Positions 54,840-64,000 of a DNA stretch of 64,000 bases are shown piece after piece. Each line of letters starts with the position of its first letter. The first letter of the stretch is position 1. Origin of the DNA: Streptomyces sp. CB01635 (GTDB lineage: Bacteria > Actinomycetota > Actinomycetes > Streptomycetales > Streptomycetaceae); the NCBI RefSeq assembly GCF_002803065.1, contig NZ_NNBL01000002.1, forward strand, positions 496,001 to 560,000, read 5' to 3'. Made by a program: the position numbers and the translations under genes. The notes beneath the pieces were generated by a model. It was not told the origin of the DNA. It saw only the letters and a list, made by a program, of their open reading frames with translations, and searched no databases.

Positions 54840-55013
54840 GGGGCCGGGCCGGTATGTCTGTCCTCGCTCGGATGGTTCGGCGTCGGATTTCGTCGGCGTC
54901 AGTTGTGTGTGCCGGCTCCGGGCGGGCATACCGGCCCGGCCCCTTTCGTTCGGGCGCCAGTGCGGCTGCTTGGGGGCCGGGGTCCCTCTGTGCTTGTACG
55001 TGGATGGGTGCGG
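54840..55013. repeat. Dispersed hairpin repeat, copy 2, with a single tail unit
   Basis: Arms 54840-54863 and 54920-54943 enclose a 56-nt loop closely similar to copy 1 at 23882-23985 and in the same plus-strand orientation. Read on the plus strand, every arm position pairs when G-U is allowed. One 71-nt tail unit (54943-55013), ending GTGGATGGGTGCGG, follows where copy 1 has four. It occupies the 246-base gap between two ARH-family genes. Confidence 0.7.
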
Positions 55014-55016
55014 GGG

Positions 55017-56126
55017 TCACGGTGTGGTCCCCTTCGGGGGTTTGGGCGGGAGGGGTGGTGTGGGGGTCAAGGTGTCGGCGATGTCCAGGATGTGACGTCC
55101 CTTCATCGACGGGAGGCAGTTGCCTCGGACCGGGCCGATGGTCGTCGCCCAGTCGGCGGGGATCGCTCGTTCGCCGCGCAGTGCGCCGGCCAGGGCGCCC
55201 GCCACCGCGGCCGTCGTGTCCGCGTCGCGGCCCATGTTCACCGCCATCAGGACCGACTCCCTGAACTCGCCGCGGGCCGCCGCGAACGCTCCGAAGGCCA
55301 GGCCCACCGCCTCCGGGGCCAGGTCCGGCCAGGGGTAGCCGCCGATCACCACGGCCCGGCGTACCTCTCGTTCCATGGAGAGCTGCGTCCCCTCGGCGTC
55401 GCGGCGGGCGCAGCGGGCCGCAGCCACCGCGCGGTGCAGGGAGCGCGCTGTCCAGGAGTCCTCGGGGACCACGGACAGGGCCGCCTGGACGACTGCGTCC
55501 GGGTTGTGGCTCACCATGGCCGCCGCGACCCCGGCCGCCACCGCCCGGCCCCCGTGGATGCCCTCCCCGTCGTGCGACACCGTGCCGTCCACCGCTACGA
55601 GGCGTGCCGCCTCCGCCGGGCGGCCCGCCGCGTACACCCCGAACGGGGCCGCCCGCATGGCCAGTCCGTCGCTCCACGCGTGGCGGTGCTGCGCCGAGAT
55701 GGGTGCCGCCAGGCCCCGGCGCAGGTTCTCCAGAGTTCCTCTCTCGCTGAAGCCCGCGCCTCGGAACGGGCCCTCGTCGCGGTCGGCGATCCATGTGTGC
55801 CAGGCCGCCTCGACATGTCCCACGGTGAGCGCCGAACCGTGCTCCGCCAGTAGGAGGCCGGAGAAGATCGCGTACTCGGTGTCGTCCGTGCCCGCCGGGT
55901 CCGGCGAGACGAACCCCTCGATACGGCCCCATCGTTCGCGGATCTGCGACGGCTTCATGTTCTCTGCGGGCGCGCCGAGCGCGTCGCCCACCGCGAGGCC
56001 GAGCAGCGCTCCGCGGGCACGGTCCCGCAGGGAGATCGTGGCCGGCGGCTGGCGGTGCGGGACCGTGCCGAGCCTTCGCGGACCTTCCGCGCCCGCCGGC
56101 GGGTCGGGGTCGAGGCTGACGCTCAT
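55017..56126 (-). CDS. ADP-ribosylglycohydrolase family protein, first of the cluster
   Basis: A 369-residue ARH-family hydrolase with full motifs: ARGALLGLAVGDALGAPAEN, DPAGTDDTEYAIFSGLLLA (TDDT), HDGEGIHGGRAVAAGVAAAM and MAVNMGRDADTTAAVAGALA (DxDT). These place two divalent metals in the active site. It lies 34 bases downstream of the LacI-type regulator and should be in its operon. A repeat of about 175 bases separates it from the next ARH-like gene, so coupling is broken there. The substrate could be an ADP-ribosylated molecule or a related N-glycoside. Confidence 0.9.
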   Translation of the reverse strand: MSVSLDPDPPAGAEGPRRLGTVPHRQPPATISLRDRARGALLGLAVGDALGAPAENMKPSQIRERWGRIEGFVSPDPAGTDDTEYAIFSGLLLAEHGSALTVGHVEAAWHTWIADRDEGPFRGAGFSERGTLENLRRGLAAPISAQHRHAWSDGLAMRAAPFGVYAAGRPAEAARLVAVDGTVSHDGEGIHGGRAVAAGVAAAMVSHNPDAVVQAALSVVPEDSWTARSLHRAVAAARCARRDAEGTQLSMEREVRRAVVIGGYPWPDLAPEAVGLAFGAFAAARGEFRESVLMAVNMGRDADTTAAVAGALAGALRGERAIPADWATTIGPVRGNCLPSMKGRHILDIADTLTPTPPLPPKPPKGTTP

Positions 56127-56160
56127 GGCGTGGTCGGGCTCTGCGAGGTGCGGTTGGCGC

Positions 56161-57198
56161 TCATGTGGACCTCGTGTTCTCGGTCGGTGCTGTGGATGCG
56201 CGGACCACCAGGCGGGGTGGGGCCGTGGCCGTGGTGCCGCGAGGCGTCGGGGCCGTGCCGTCCAGGCGTTCCACCAGGAGTTCGGCCGCTCGCCGCCCGC
56301 GTTCTGTCGAGCCCAGGTCGACGCTGGTCAGCGGGGGCCAGACCGACTGGGCGAGCACGCTGTCGTCCATCCCCGCGACCGCTACGTCCTGCGGTATGCG
56401 CAGGCCCCGCGAGTGCAGTGCGCGGGCCGCGCCGAGCGCCAGCTGGTCGTTGGCGCAGAAGACGGCGTCGGGGCACCGGGCGAGCAGTTCCGCGGCAGCC
56501 CGGGCCCCCGCCTCGATGCCGAACCCGGTCTCGACGACCAGCGTGTCGTCGTATACGAGTCCGCACTCGGCGAGAGCCGCGCGGTAGCCCTCCTCGCGGT
56601 TGCGGCCGGGGACCGTGTCGGAGGGGCCGTTGATGAACGCGATGCGGCGGCAGCCGGTGTCGTGCAGATGGCGTACGGCCAGGGCCGCGCCCGTCACCGG
56701 GTCGGCGCGGACGCTGTCCACGGGCACCCCGGACGGCAGGGATCCCATGACCACGACGGGGCCCGCCGCGCAGGTCAGCGCCTCGATGTGGTCGTCGGTG
56801 ATGCGGATGGGGCAGATGATCAGGCCGTCGCTGGTGCGGTCGCCGAGGCTGCGCAGGACGGCCAGTTCGTCGTCGACGACCGCGTCCGTGGAGTGCAGGA
56901 GCAGGCGGTAGCCGTGGTTCTTGGCGACGCCCTGGACGGCGCGGACCATCGCCACGTAGGCCGGATTGCCGATGTCCGGCAGCGCGAACGTGAGCTGCCG
57001 GGTCCTGCCGTCCTTGAGGGAGCGGGCCACGGCGTTGGGTACGTAGCCGAGCTCCGACGCTGCGCGCTCCACCCGTTCGACGGTCTCCCGCCGTGCGCCC
57101 AGACCGTTCAAGGCGCGGGAGACCGAGGCGATGGAGACCCCGGCCCGCCGCGCGATCGACACGATCGTCGGCTGGCCGCCGCCCGGCACCGGAGACAT
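56161..57198 (-). CDS. LacI family transcriptional regulator
   Basis: A 345-residue repressor. The N-terminal HTH is TIVSIARRAGVSIASVSRAL with the hinge region ERVERAASELGYVPNAVARS. The periplasmic-binding-protein-like sensor follows (LTFALPDIGNPAYVAMVRAV, DGLIICPIRITDDHIE, HDTGCRRIAFINGPSD and VAGMDDSVLAQSVWPPLTSV). The ATG at 57198 is preferred because GAGGAG lies 7 bases upstream; a GTG at 57213 is in frame. It heads the ARH/CoA-transferase/lyase cluster, so the inducer is probably a sugar or nucleoside connected with that pathway. A LacI-type palindrome lies 21 bases upstream. Confidence 0.93.
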   Translation of the reverse strand: MSPVPGGGQPTIVSIARRAGVSIASVSRALNGLGARRETVERVERAASELGYVPNAVARSLKDGRTRQLTFALPDIGNPAYVAMVRAVQGVAKNHGYRLLLHSTDAVVDDELAVLRSLGDRTSDGLIICPIRITDDHIEALTCAAGPVVVMGSLPSGVPVDSVRADPVTGAALAVRHLHDTGCRRIAFINGPSDTVPGRNREEGYRAALAECGLVYDDTLVVETGFGIEAGARAAAELLARCPDAVFCANDQLALGAARALHSRGLRIPQDVAVAGMDDSVLAQSVWPPLTSVDLGSTERGRRAAELLVERLDGTAPTPRGTTATAPPRLVVRASTAPTENTRST

Positions 57199-57219
57199 GG
57201 GCTCGCTCCTCACCGCATG

Positions 57220-57233
57220 TGGAAACGTTTACA
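57220..57233. promoter_or_regulatory. LacI-type operator
   Basis: TGGAAACGTTTACA is a near-perfect palindrome with the central CG of LacI-family operators (AAACGTTT core). It lies 21 bases before the preferred regulator start and fits autoregulation of the cluster. Confidence 0.65.
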
Positions 57234-57471
57234 GGTGTTGCGGCGATGTTTCCCCCGTCCGTCAACGCTCCGATCATGTGATCCATCTCTCGGGTGACGG
57301 CGAGGGCCGTTCGAGCGGGTGGGCAAAGCGGTCGAAAGCCCTGGTAAGTACGGCCTTCCTTGCTGGCGGGGGCCCGAATCCGTGCGTACTTTCGAAGCTG
57401 TTGAGGGGGGAGTCCGGGCCCGCGGGAACGCCGCGCGGCATCGGCTCCGTACGAGAGGAGCACTGGGCGGG

Positions 57472-58203
57472 ATGGCCATCATCGAGACCGAAGCGACGCT
57501 GCACGACGCGCACCGCGACAACCACACGCACCGCGATGTCAACGGTGGCTGGCTGCGCCCCGCGGTGTTCGGCGCGATGGACGGGCTCGTCTCGAACCTG
57601 GCCCTGATGACCGGTGTCGCGGGCGGCGCCGTGTCGCAGCAGACGATCATCATCACCGGGCTCTCCGGCCTGGCCGCCGGCGCCTTCTCCATGGCCGCCG
57701 GCGAGTACACCTCCGTCGCCTCCCAGCGCGAGCTGGTCGAGGCCGAACTCGACGTCGAGCGACGGGAGTTGAGGAAGCACCCCGCGGACGAGGAGCGGGA
57801 GCTCGCCGACCTCTACATGTCGCGCGGCGTGGAGCCCGACCTCGCCCGCGAAGTCGCGCGCCAGCTGTCGAAGGACCCCGAGCAGGCTCTTGAGATCCAC
57901 GCGCGCGAGGAGCTGGGCATCGACCCGGGCGACCTGCCGTCGCCGACGGTCGCCGCCGTCTCCTCCTTCGGGTCCTTCGCGCTCGGCGCCCTGCTTCCGC
58001 TGCTGCCCTATCTGCTGGGTGCGAGCGCCCTGTGGCCCGCGGTCCTGCTCGCGCTCGTCGGCCTCTTCGCCTGTGGGGCGATCGTGGCCAAGGTGACGGC
58101 GCGGTCCTGGTGGTTCAGCGGGGTGCGCCAGCTGGCTCTCGGTGGTGCCGCGGCGGGTGTGACGTATCTCCTGGGCAGCCTGTTCGGTACGGCCGTAGGA
58201 TGA
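57472..58203 (+). CDS. VIT1/CCC1-family transporter
   Basis: A 243-residue membrane protein of the vacuolar iron transporter-like family. The first helix carries LRPAVFGAMDGLVSNLALMT with the family Asp and Asn, then ITGLSGLAAGAFSMAAGEYT. A charged helical cytoplasmic region (residues about 85-150, VEAELDVERRELRKHPADEE) is followed by three hydrophobic segments. Members move Fe2+ or Mn2+ out of the cytosol or into compartments; the ion here is unknown. ATG at 57472 has AGAGGAG upstream. It is divergent from the LacI-type gene. Confidence 0.88.
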   Translation: MAIIETEATLHDAHRDNHTHRDVNGGWLRPAVFGAMDGLVSNLALMTGVAGGAVSQQTIIITGLSGLAAGAFSMAAGEYTSVASQRELVEAELDVERRELRKHPADEERELADLYMSRGVEPDLAREVARQLSKDPEQALEIHAREELGIDPGDLPSPTVAAVSSFGSFALGALLPLLPYLLGASALWPAVLLALVGLFACGAIVAKVTARSWWFSGVRQLALGGAAAGVTYLLGSLFGTAVG

Positions 58204-58277
58204 CGCCCCAGTGATGGCTATACGGGTCTCTGTATAAGTAGCCGTTACTTGGCGGTTTCGATTGCTTAACGGCGGGG

Positions 58278-58322
58278 CATGAGCCGTAAGCGCTGCGGGC
58301 AACGACGCCCGCCTCGCTCATG
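58278..58322. promoter_or_regulatory. Nested hairpin in the VIT1-gltB gap
   Basis: Outer arms CATGAGC (58278-58284) and GCTCATG (58316-58322) enclose inner arms GCGGGC (58295-58300) and GCCCGC (58307-58312). It could terminate the VIT1-like transcript, 75 bases after its stop, or be a leader structure. Confidence 0.4.
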
Positions 58323-58458
58323 GACCCGCGGACATCGATCTGCCCGTGAAGGTCGCTTTTTCCGCCGCTGTTCCGTCATCGGGACCGGCACCGCCACCGC
58401 CACCGCGGTGTCCGCATGTTGGAACGGAGTATCCGGTTCCCGAGAACCGCTCCATCAT

Positions 58459-58474
58459 GTAACTTGTACGAAAT
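58459..58474 (+). promoter_or_regulatory. Putative GlnR binding box
   Basis: GTAAC, six bases, GAAAT: the sequence GTAACTTGTACGAAAT fits the actinobacterial GlnR consensus gTnAc-n6-GaAAc with one mismatch. It lies 76 bases before the gltB start, a plausible promoter position. GlnR control of gltB here is inferred. Confidence 0.45.
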
Positions 58475-58549
58475 TTGCACCCCAGCAGAGGGCCAACGTC
58501 GTCCCTCGGCAGATGTCATATGCCAAGCAAAACGACGACGGGAGAGCCG

Positions 58550-61500
58550 ATGCGCACGCCGCGCCAGCCGTCCCAGCACTCCATGAACCAGCCGTTCATG
58601 GATGCTCGCCCTGCAGCCCAGGGCATGTACGACCCCCGCAACGAGCACGACGCCTGCGGCGTCGGCTTCGTGGCCACCCTCACCGGCGAGGCGAGCCACG
58701 CGCTGGTCGAACAGGCGCTCACGGTTCTGCGCAACCTGGAGCACCGAGGTGCCACCGGTTCCGAGCCCGACTCGGGTGACGGAGCGGGCATCCTGTCCCA
58801 GGTCCCGGACGCCTTCCTGCGTGCCGCGGTCTCCTTCGATCTGCCCGAGGCCGGCGCGTACGCGGTCGGCATCGCCTTCCTGCCCGTCGACGAGGCCGAC
58901 AACGCCGCCGCCGTCTCACAGATCGAGACGATCGCCGCCGCGGAGGGCCTCACCGTCCTCGGCTGGCGCGAGGTGCCGGTCGCCCCGCAGCTCCTCGGCG
59001 CCACCGCCCGCTCGACGATGCCGGCCTTCCGCCAGATCTTCGTCTCGGACGCCGACGGCACCGCGAAGGACATCGCGCTCGACCGCAAGGCCTTCATCCT
59101 GCGCAAGCGCGCCGAGCGCGAGGCCGGCGTGTACTTCCCGTCGCTCTCCGCCCGCACCATCGTCTACAAGGGCATGCTGACCACCGGCCAGCTGGAGCCC
59201 TTCTTCCCCGACCTGTCGGACCGCCGATTCGCATCTGCGATCGCTCTCGTCCACTCGCGGTTCTCCACGAACACCTTCCCGAGCTGGCCGCTCGCGCACC
59301 CGTACCGCTTCGTCGCGCACAACGGTGAGATCAACACGGTCAAGGGCAACCGGAACTGGATGAAGGCGCGCGAGTCGCAGCTCGCCTCCGACCTGTTCGG
59401 CGCCGAGGAACTGTCGCGGATCTTCCCCGTCTGCACGCCCGACGCCTCGGACTCGGCCTCCTTCGACGAGGTGCTCGAACTGCTGCACCTCGGCGGCCGT
59501 TCCCTGCCGCACAGCGTCCTGATGATGATCCCGGAGGCCTGGGAGAACCACGCCTCCATGGCGGCCGACCGCCGCGCCTTCTACCAGTTCCACTCCGCGA
59601 TGATGGAGCCCTGGGACGGCCCGGCGTGCGTGACCTTCACGGACGGTACGCAGGTGGGTGCCGTTCTCGACCGCAACGGTCTGCGCCCCGGCCGCTACTG
59701 GGTCACCGACGAGGGCCTCGTCGTCCTCGGCTCCGAGGTCGGCGTCCTCGACATCGACCCCGCGAAGGTCGTCCGCAAGGGCCGCCTCCAGCCCGGCAAG
59801 ATGTTCCTCGTCGACACCGTCGAGCACCGCATCATCGAGGACGACGAGATCAAGGCCGGCCTGGCCGCCGAGCAGCCGTACACCGAGTGGCTGGAGGCCG
59901 GTGAGATCGAGCTCGAGGACCTCCCCGAGCGCGAGCACATCGTCCACACCCACGCCTCGGTCACCCGTCGCCAGCAGACCTTCGGCTACACCGAGGAAGA
60001 GCTGCGCGTCATCCTCACGCCGATGGCCAAGACCGGCGGTGAGCCGCTCGGCTCCATGGGCACGGACTCGCCGATCGCGGCGCTCTCCGCCCGCCCGCGG
60101 CTGATCTTCGACTACTTCACCCAGCTGTTCGCGCAGGTCACGAACCCGCCGCTGGACGCCATCCGCGAGGAGCTCGTCACCTCGCTGCGCTCCTCGCTGG
60201 GCCCGCAGGGCAACCTGCTGGAGCCGACAGCGGCCTCCTGTCGTTCGGTCACCCTGCCCTTCCCGGTGATCGACAACGACGAGCTGGCCAAGCTCATACA
60301 CATCAATGCCGACGGCGACATGCCCGGCATGAAGGCCGCGACCCTGTCCGGCCTGTACCGGGTCTCCGGCGGCGGCGACGCGCTCGCCGCCCGCATCGAG
60401 GAGATCTGCGCCGAGGCCGACGCCGCCATAGAGGCCGGCGCCCGCCTGATCGTGCTCTCCGACCGGCACTCCGACGCCGAGCACGCGCCGATCCCGTCGC
60501 TGCTGCTCACCGCGGCCGTCCACCACCACCTCATCCGTACGAAGCAGCGCACCGAGGTGGGTCTGCTCGTCGAGGCGGGCGATGTGCGCGAGGTCCACCA
60601 CGTGGCCCTCCTCATCGGCTTCGGCGCCGCGGCCGTCAACCCGTACCTGGCGATGGAGTCCGTCGAGGACCTGGTCCGCGCCGGTACGTTCCTGCCCGGC
60701 ATCGAGCCCGAGCAGGCCATCCGCAACCTGATCTACGCGCTCGGCAAGGGCGTCCTGAAGGTCATGTCCAAGATGGGCATCTCGACCGTCGCCTCCTACC
60801 GCGGCGCCCAGGTCTTCGAGGCCGTCGGCCTCGACGAGGCCTTCGTCGAGGAGTACTTCAACGGCACGGCGACGAAGATCGGCGGCGCCGGTCTCGACGT
60901 CATCGCCCAGGAGGTGGCCGCCCGTCACGCGAAGGCGTACCCGGCGAGCGGCATCGCGCCCGCGCACCGCGCCCTCGACATCGGCGGCGAGTACCAGTGG
61001 CGCCGCGAGGGCGAGCCGCACCTGTTCGACCCGGAGACGGTCTTCCGCCTCCAGCACGCCACGCGCAACCGCCGCTACGACATCTTCAAGAAGTACACGG
61101 GCCGCGTGAACGAGCAGTCGGAGCGTCTGATGACGCTGCGAGGCCTCTTCGGCTTCAAGAGCGGCCGCGAAGCGATCTCCATCGACGAGGTCGAGCCGGC
61201 CAGTGAGATCGTCAAGCGGTTCTCGACCGGCGCCATGTCGTACGGCTCCATCTCCAAGGAGGCGCACGAGACCCTCGCCATCGCCATGAACCAGCTGGGC
61301 GCCAAGTCCAACACCGGTGAGGGCGGCGAGGACGCGGACCGGCTGTACGACCCGGCGCGCCGCTCCAGCATCAAGCAGGTCGCCTCCGGCCGCTTCGGTG
61401 TCACGAGCGAGTACCTGGTCAACGCGGACGACATCCAGATCAAGATGGCGCAGGGCGCCAAGCCCGGCGAGGGCGGCCAGCTGCCCGGCCACAAGGTCTA

Positions 61501-63145
61501 CCCGTGGGTCGCCAAGACGCGTCACTCGACGCCGGGCGTCGGGCTCATCTCGCCGCCGCCGCACCACGACATCTACTCCATCGAGGACCTGGCCCAGCTG
61601 ATCCACGACCTGAAGAACGCGAACCCGCAGGCGCGGATTCACGTGAAGCTGGTCTCCGAGGTCGGCGTCGGCACGGTCGCCGCGGGTGTCTCCAAGGCCC
61701 ACGCCGACGTGGTGCTCATCTCCGGCCACGACGGCGGTACGGGCGCATCCCCGCTCACCTCCCTCAAGCACGCCGGCGGTCCCTGGGAGCTCGGTCTCGC
61801 CGAGACCCAGCAGACCCTGCTGCTCAACGGCCTGCGCGACCGCATCGTCGTCCAGACCGACGGCCAGCTCAAGACCGGCCGCGACGTCGTCATCGCCGCG
61901 CTGCTGGGCGCCGAGGAGTTCGGTTTCGCGACCGCGCCGCTCGTCGTCTCCGGCTGCGTCATGATGCGCGTCTGCCACCTGGACACCTGCCCGGTCGGCA
62001 TCGCCACGCAGAACCCCGTCCTGCGCGAGCGGTTCTCCGGCAAGGCCGAATTCGTCGTGAACTTCTTCGAGTTCATCGCCGAAGAGGTCCGCGAGATCCT
62101 CGCCGAGCTCGGCTTCCGCACCATCGAGGAGGCCGTCGGCCACGCCGAACTCCTCGACACCGAGCGGGCCGTGGACCACTGGAAGGCCCAGGGCCTCGAC
62201 CTCGAGCCCCTCTTCTACGTCCCCGAGCTGCCCGAGGGCGCCGTGCGCCACCAGGTGATCACTCAGGACCACGGCCTGGAGAAGGCCCTGGACAACGAGC
62301 TGATCAAGCTGGCCGCCGACGCGCTCGACGCGAACGCGCAGGCCGACGCCCAGCCGGTCCGCGCCCAGGTCGCGATCCGCAACATCAACCGCACGGTCGG
62401 CACCATGCTCGGCCACGAGGTGACGAAGAAGTTCGGTGGCGCGGGCCTGCCCGACGACACCATCGACATCACCTTCACCGGCTCCGCGGGCCAGTCGTTC
62501 GGCGCGTTCGTGCCGCGCGGTGTGACCCTGCGCCTGGAGGGCGACGCCAACGACTACGTCGGCAAGGGCCTGTCCGGCGGCCGCATCGTGGTCCGCCCGG
62601 ACCGCGGCGCCGACCACCTCGCCGAGTACTCCACGATCGCGGGCAACACGATCGCGTACGGCGCGACGGGCGGCGAGCTGTTCCTGCGCGGCCGCACCGG
62701 CGAGCGCTTCTGCGTCCGCAACTCGGGTGCGACGGTCGTCTCGGAAGGCGTGGGCGACCACGGCTGCGAGTACATGACCGGTGGCCACGCGGTCGTCCTC
62801 GGCGAGACCGGACGCAACTTCGCGGCCGGCATGTCGGGCGGTGTCGCGTACGTCGTCGACCTGGACCTCAATAACGTAAACGGCTTGTCCCAGACGGCAG
62901 TTGAGGCCCTGGACGACACCGACAAGCAGTGGCTGCACGACGTCGTGCGCCGCCACGCGGAGGAGACCGGCTCGACGGTCGCCGAGAAGCTCCTCGCGGA
63001 GTGGCCGGCGGCGGTGGACCGCTTCAGCAAGATCATCCCCAGCACGTACAAGGCAGTGCTCGCCGCCAAGGACGCCGCCGAGCGAGCCGGACTCTCCGAG
63101 TCCGAGACCACCGAGAAGATGATGGAGGCGGCGACCAATGGCTGA
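58550..63145 (+). CDS. gltB: Glutamate synthase, large (alpha) subunit
   Basis: GltB converts glutamine and 2-oxoglutarate to two glutamates with electrons from GltD. The 1531-residue protein begins with a propeptide of 35 residues removed to expose the nucleophile Cys36 in [10 protein letters not shown], the class II amidotransferase site. The FMN-binding synthase domain contains [60 protein letters not shown], and the 3Fe-4S cluster segment [19 protein letters not shown]. The C-terminal beta-helix has [23 protein letters not shown] at 58550 has GGGAGAG upstream. It overlaps gltD by 8 bases. Confidence 0.97.
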   Translation: MRTPRQPSQHSMNQPFMDARPAAQGMYDPRNEHDACGVGFVATLTGEASHALVEQALTVLRNLEHRGATGSEPDSGDGAGILSQVPDAFLRAAVSFDLPEAGAYAVGIAFLPVDEADNAAAVSQIETIAAAEGLTVLGWREVPVAPQLLGATARSTMPAFRQIFVSDADGTAKDIALDRKAFILRKRAEREAGVYFPSLSARTIVYKGMLTTGQLEPFFPDLSDRRFASAIALVHSRFSTNTFPSWPLAHPYRFVAHNGEINTVKGNRNWMKARESQLASDLFGAEELSRIFPVCTPDASDSASFDEVLELLHLGGRSLPHSVLMMIPEAWENHASMAADRRAFYQFHSAMMEPWDGPACVTFTDGTQVGAVLDRNGLRPGRYWVTDEGLVVLGSEVGVLDIDPAKVVRKGRLQPGKMFLVDTVEHRIIEDDEIKAGLAAEQPYTEWLEAGEIELEDLPEREHIVHTHASVTRRQQTFGYTEEELRVILTPMAKTGGEPLGSMGTDSPIAALSARPRLIFDYFTQLFAQVTNPPLDAIREELVTSLRSSLGPQGNLLEPTAASCRSVTLPFPVIDNDELAKLIHINADGDMPGMKAATLSGLYRVSGGGDALAARIEEICAEADAAIEAGARLIVLSDRHSDAEHAPIPSLLLTAAVHHHLIRTKQRTEVGLLVEAGDVREVHHVALLIGFGAAAVNPYLAMESVEDLVRAGTFLPGIEPEQAIRNLIYALGKGVLKVMSKMGISTVASYRGAQVFEAVGLDEAFVEEYFNGTATKIGGAGLDVIAQEVAARHAKAYPASGIAPAHRALDIGGEYQWRREGEPHLFDPETVFRLQHATRNRRYDIFKKYTGRVNEQSERLMTLRGLFGFKSGREAISIDEVEPASEIVKRFSTGAMSYGSISKEAHETLAIAMNQLGAKSNTGEGGEDADRLYDPARRSSIKQVASGRFGVTSEYLVNADDIQIKMAQGAKPGEGGQLPGHKVYPWVAKTRHSTPGVGLISPPPHHDIYSIEDLAQLIHDLKNANPQARIHVKLVSEVGVGTVAAGVSKAHADVVLISGHDGGTGASPLTSLKHAGGPWELGLAETQQTLLLNGLRDRIVVQTDGQLKTGRDVVIAALLGAEEFGFATAPLVVSGCVMMRVCHLDTCPVGIATQNPVLRERFSGKAEFVVNFFEFIAEEVREILAELGFRTIEEAVGHAELLDTERAVDHWKAQGLDLEPLFYVPELPEGAVRHQVITQDHGLEKALDNELIKLAADALDANAQADAQPVRAQVAIRNINRTVGTMLGHEVTKKFGGAGLPDDTIDITFTGSAGQSFGAFVPRGVTLRLEGDANDYVGKGLSGGRIVVRPDRGADHLAEYSTIAGNTIAYGATGGELFLRGRTGERFCVRNSGATVVSEGVGDHGCEYMTGGHAVVLGETGRNFAAGMSGGVAYVVDLDLNNVNGLSQTAVEALDDTDKQWLHDVVRRHAEETGSTVAEKLLAEWPAAVDRFSKIIPSTYKAVLAAKDAAERAGLSESETTEKMMEAATNG

Positions 63146-64000
63146 TCCCAAGGGCTTTCTCAACCATGGCCGCGAGGTCGCCAAGACCCGTCCGGTCGGC
63201 GAGCGCGTGCGGGACTGGAACGAGGTCTACGTTCCCGGCTCCCTGCTCCCCATCATCAGCAAGCAGGCCGGCCGCTGCATGGACTGCGGCATCCCGTTCT
63301 GCCACAACGGCTGCCCGCTCGGGAACCTGATTCCCGAGTGGAACGACTACGCGTACCGCGAGGACTGGTCGGCGGCGCAGGAGCGGCTGCACGCCACCAA
63401 CAACTTCCCGGAGTTCACCGGCCGCCTCTGCCCGGCGCCCTGTGAGTCGGCGTGCGTGCTCGGCATCAACCAGCCGGCCGTCACCATCAAGAACGTCGAG
63501 GTCTCGATCATCGACCAGGCGTGGGACCGCGGCGATGTCGCGCCCCAGGCCCCGGAGCGCCTCTCCGGCAAGACCGTCGCCGTCATCGGCTCGGGCCCGG
63601 CGGGCCTCGCCGCCGCCCAGCAGCTGACGCGGGCCGGCCACACGGTCGCCGTCTACGAGCGCGCCGACCGCATCGGCGGCCTGCTCCGCTACGGCATCCC
63701 CGAGTTCAAGATGGAGAAGCGCCACATCAACCGCCGCATCGAGCAGATGCGCGCGGAGGGCACCAAGTTCCGTACGGGCGTGGAGATCGGCCGCGACATC
63801 GACGCCGCGAAGCTGCGCAAGCGCTACGACGCCGTGGTCATCGCCGCCGGTGCCACGACCGCCCGCGACCTGCCGGTCCCGGGACGTGAACTCAAGGGCG
63901 TCTACCAGGCGATGGAGTACCTGCCCCTGGCCAACAAGGTCCAGGAGGGCGACTACGTCACCACGCCCGTCTCCGCCGAGGGCAAGCACGTCGTCGTCAT
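63138..64000 (+). CDS. gltD: Glutamate synthase, small (beta) subunit (3' end cut by window)
   Basis: GltD is the NADPH-oxidising FAD/Fe-S partner of GltB. The 287 visible residues include both 4Fe-4S cysteine sets ([17 protein letters not shown] and [12 protein letters not shown]), the FAD-binding [20 protein letters not shown], and [17 protein letters not shown]. The start ATG lies within the last codons of gltB (8-base overlap), so translation is coupled. The NADPH-binding half and the stop are beyond the window end. Confidence 0.96.
   Translation, partial: MADPKGFLNHGREVAKTRPVGERVRDWNEVYVPGSLLPIISKQAGRCMDCGIPFCHNGCPLGNLIPEWNDYAYREDWSAAQERLHATNNFPEFTGRLCPAPCESACVLGINQPAVTIKNVEVSIIDQAWDRGDVAPQAPERLSGKTVAVIGSGPAGLAAAQQLTRAGHTVAVYERADRIGGLLRYGIPEFKMEKRHINRRIEQMRAEGTKFRTGVEIGRDIDAAKLRKRYDAVVIAAGATTARDLPVPGRELKGVYQAMEYLPLANKVQEGDYVTTPVSAEGKHVVV

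Larger units (their letters stand above)
58204..58549. other. Intergenic region upstream of gltB
   Basis: 346 bases without a convincing gene. It contains the nested hairpin at 58278-58322 and the GlnR-like box at 58459-58474, and ends with GGGAGAG before the gltB ATG. The gltB frame is open from 58475, but the ribosome site favours 58550. Confidence 0.5.

Noticed and set aside
56123..57463. Alternative minus-strand frame of 446 codons across the LacI-type gene
   Set aside because: It lacks any HTH or sensor motif, whereas the frame at 56161-57198 is a complete LacI protein.
58916..63184. A 1422-codon open frame opposite gltB
   Set aside because: Antisense shadow of glutamate synthase; composition is unlike a real protein.

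Overview
This is a chromosomal core segment of a Streptomyces (or a very close relative). GC content is high with strong third-position GC. GTG starts and 4-base stop/start overlaps are frequent. The gene order (sepF-yggT-divIVA-ileS, lspA-rluD, dnaE, hisDCB-hisH-priA-hisF, hisI-trpE, trpC-trpM-trpB-trpA, lgt, gltB-gltD) is the one I recall for the Streptomyces coelicolor core. No tRNA, rRNA, CRISPR array, prophage or antibiotic gene cluster is visible.

Layout. 1-5.4 kb: end of the cell-division cluster (SepF, YggT, DivIVA), then ileS on the minus strand behind a T-box leader. 5.8-11.9 kb: a DUF1059 protein, a DksA-type protein with a histone-H1-like N-terminus, lspA, a pseudouridine synthase, an acetyltransferase, a MITE-like element, a Na+/H+ antiporter and a hydrolase. 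12-18 kb (minus strand): a secreted metalloprotease, PhoD phosphatase, a DsbA-like protein, a membrane protein and a DUF2252 protein. 18.3-31 kb: dnaE, a NYN nuclease-like protein, a structured dispersed repeat, an ABC exporter, a 24-residue ribosomal protein (bL37), ybaK, a LON-domain protein and two poorly known proteins. 31.4-37.1 kb: a translationally coupled his operon with a small membrane protein and a RidA homologue. 37.3-39.8 kb: an ArsR-like regulator/MFS pair and a TIGR03085 protein. 39.9-46.9 kb: hisI and the trp genes. 46.9-48.8 kb: a second DsbA-like protein and lgt. 48.9-57.2 kb (minus strand): a LacI-controlled cluster with four ADP-ribosylglycohydrolase homologues, a CoA-transferase and a CitE-like lyase. 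57.5-64 kb: a VIT1-like transporter and glutamate synthase gltB-gltD (gltD is cut by the window end).

How genes work together. The his and trp sectors share PriA, which in actinobacteria does both the HisA and TrpF isomerisations; no separate trpF, trpD or trpG is in the window. HisH/HisF form the amidotransferase-cyclase and TrpA/TrpB the synthase. LspA and Lgt are two consecutive lipoprotein-processing enzymes. GltB/GltD provide glutamate, with a GlnR-like box upstream.

The least ordinary signals are: (1) the LacI/ARH/CoA-transferase/CitE cluster; (2) an IleRS whose HIGH motif reads GAHH; (3) a start-codon-sequestering hairpin on bL37; (4) a hairpin repeat present twice, 31 kb apart, with an expanded tail in one copy; (5) a MITE-like element that supplies the stop codon of an acetyltransferase gene; (6) a 23-codon ORF overlapping the trpC start; and (7) many apparently leaderless genes with a -10 box 6-8 bases before the start codon. 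All functional statements are read from sequence and remembered family knowledge; no searches were run.
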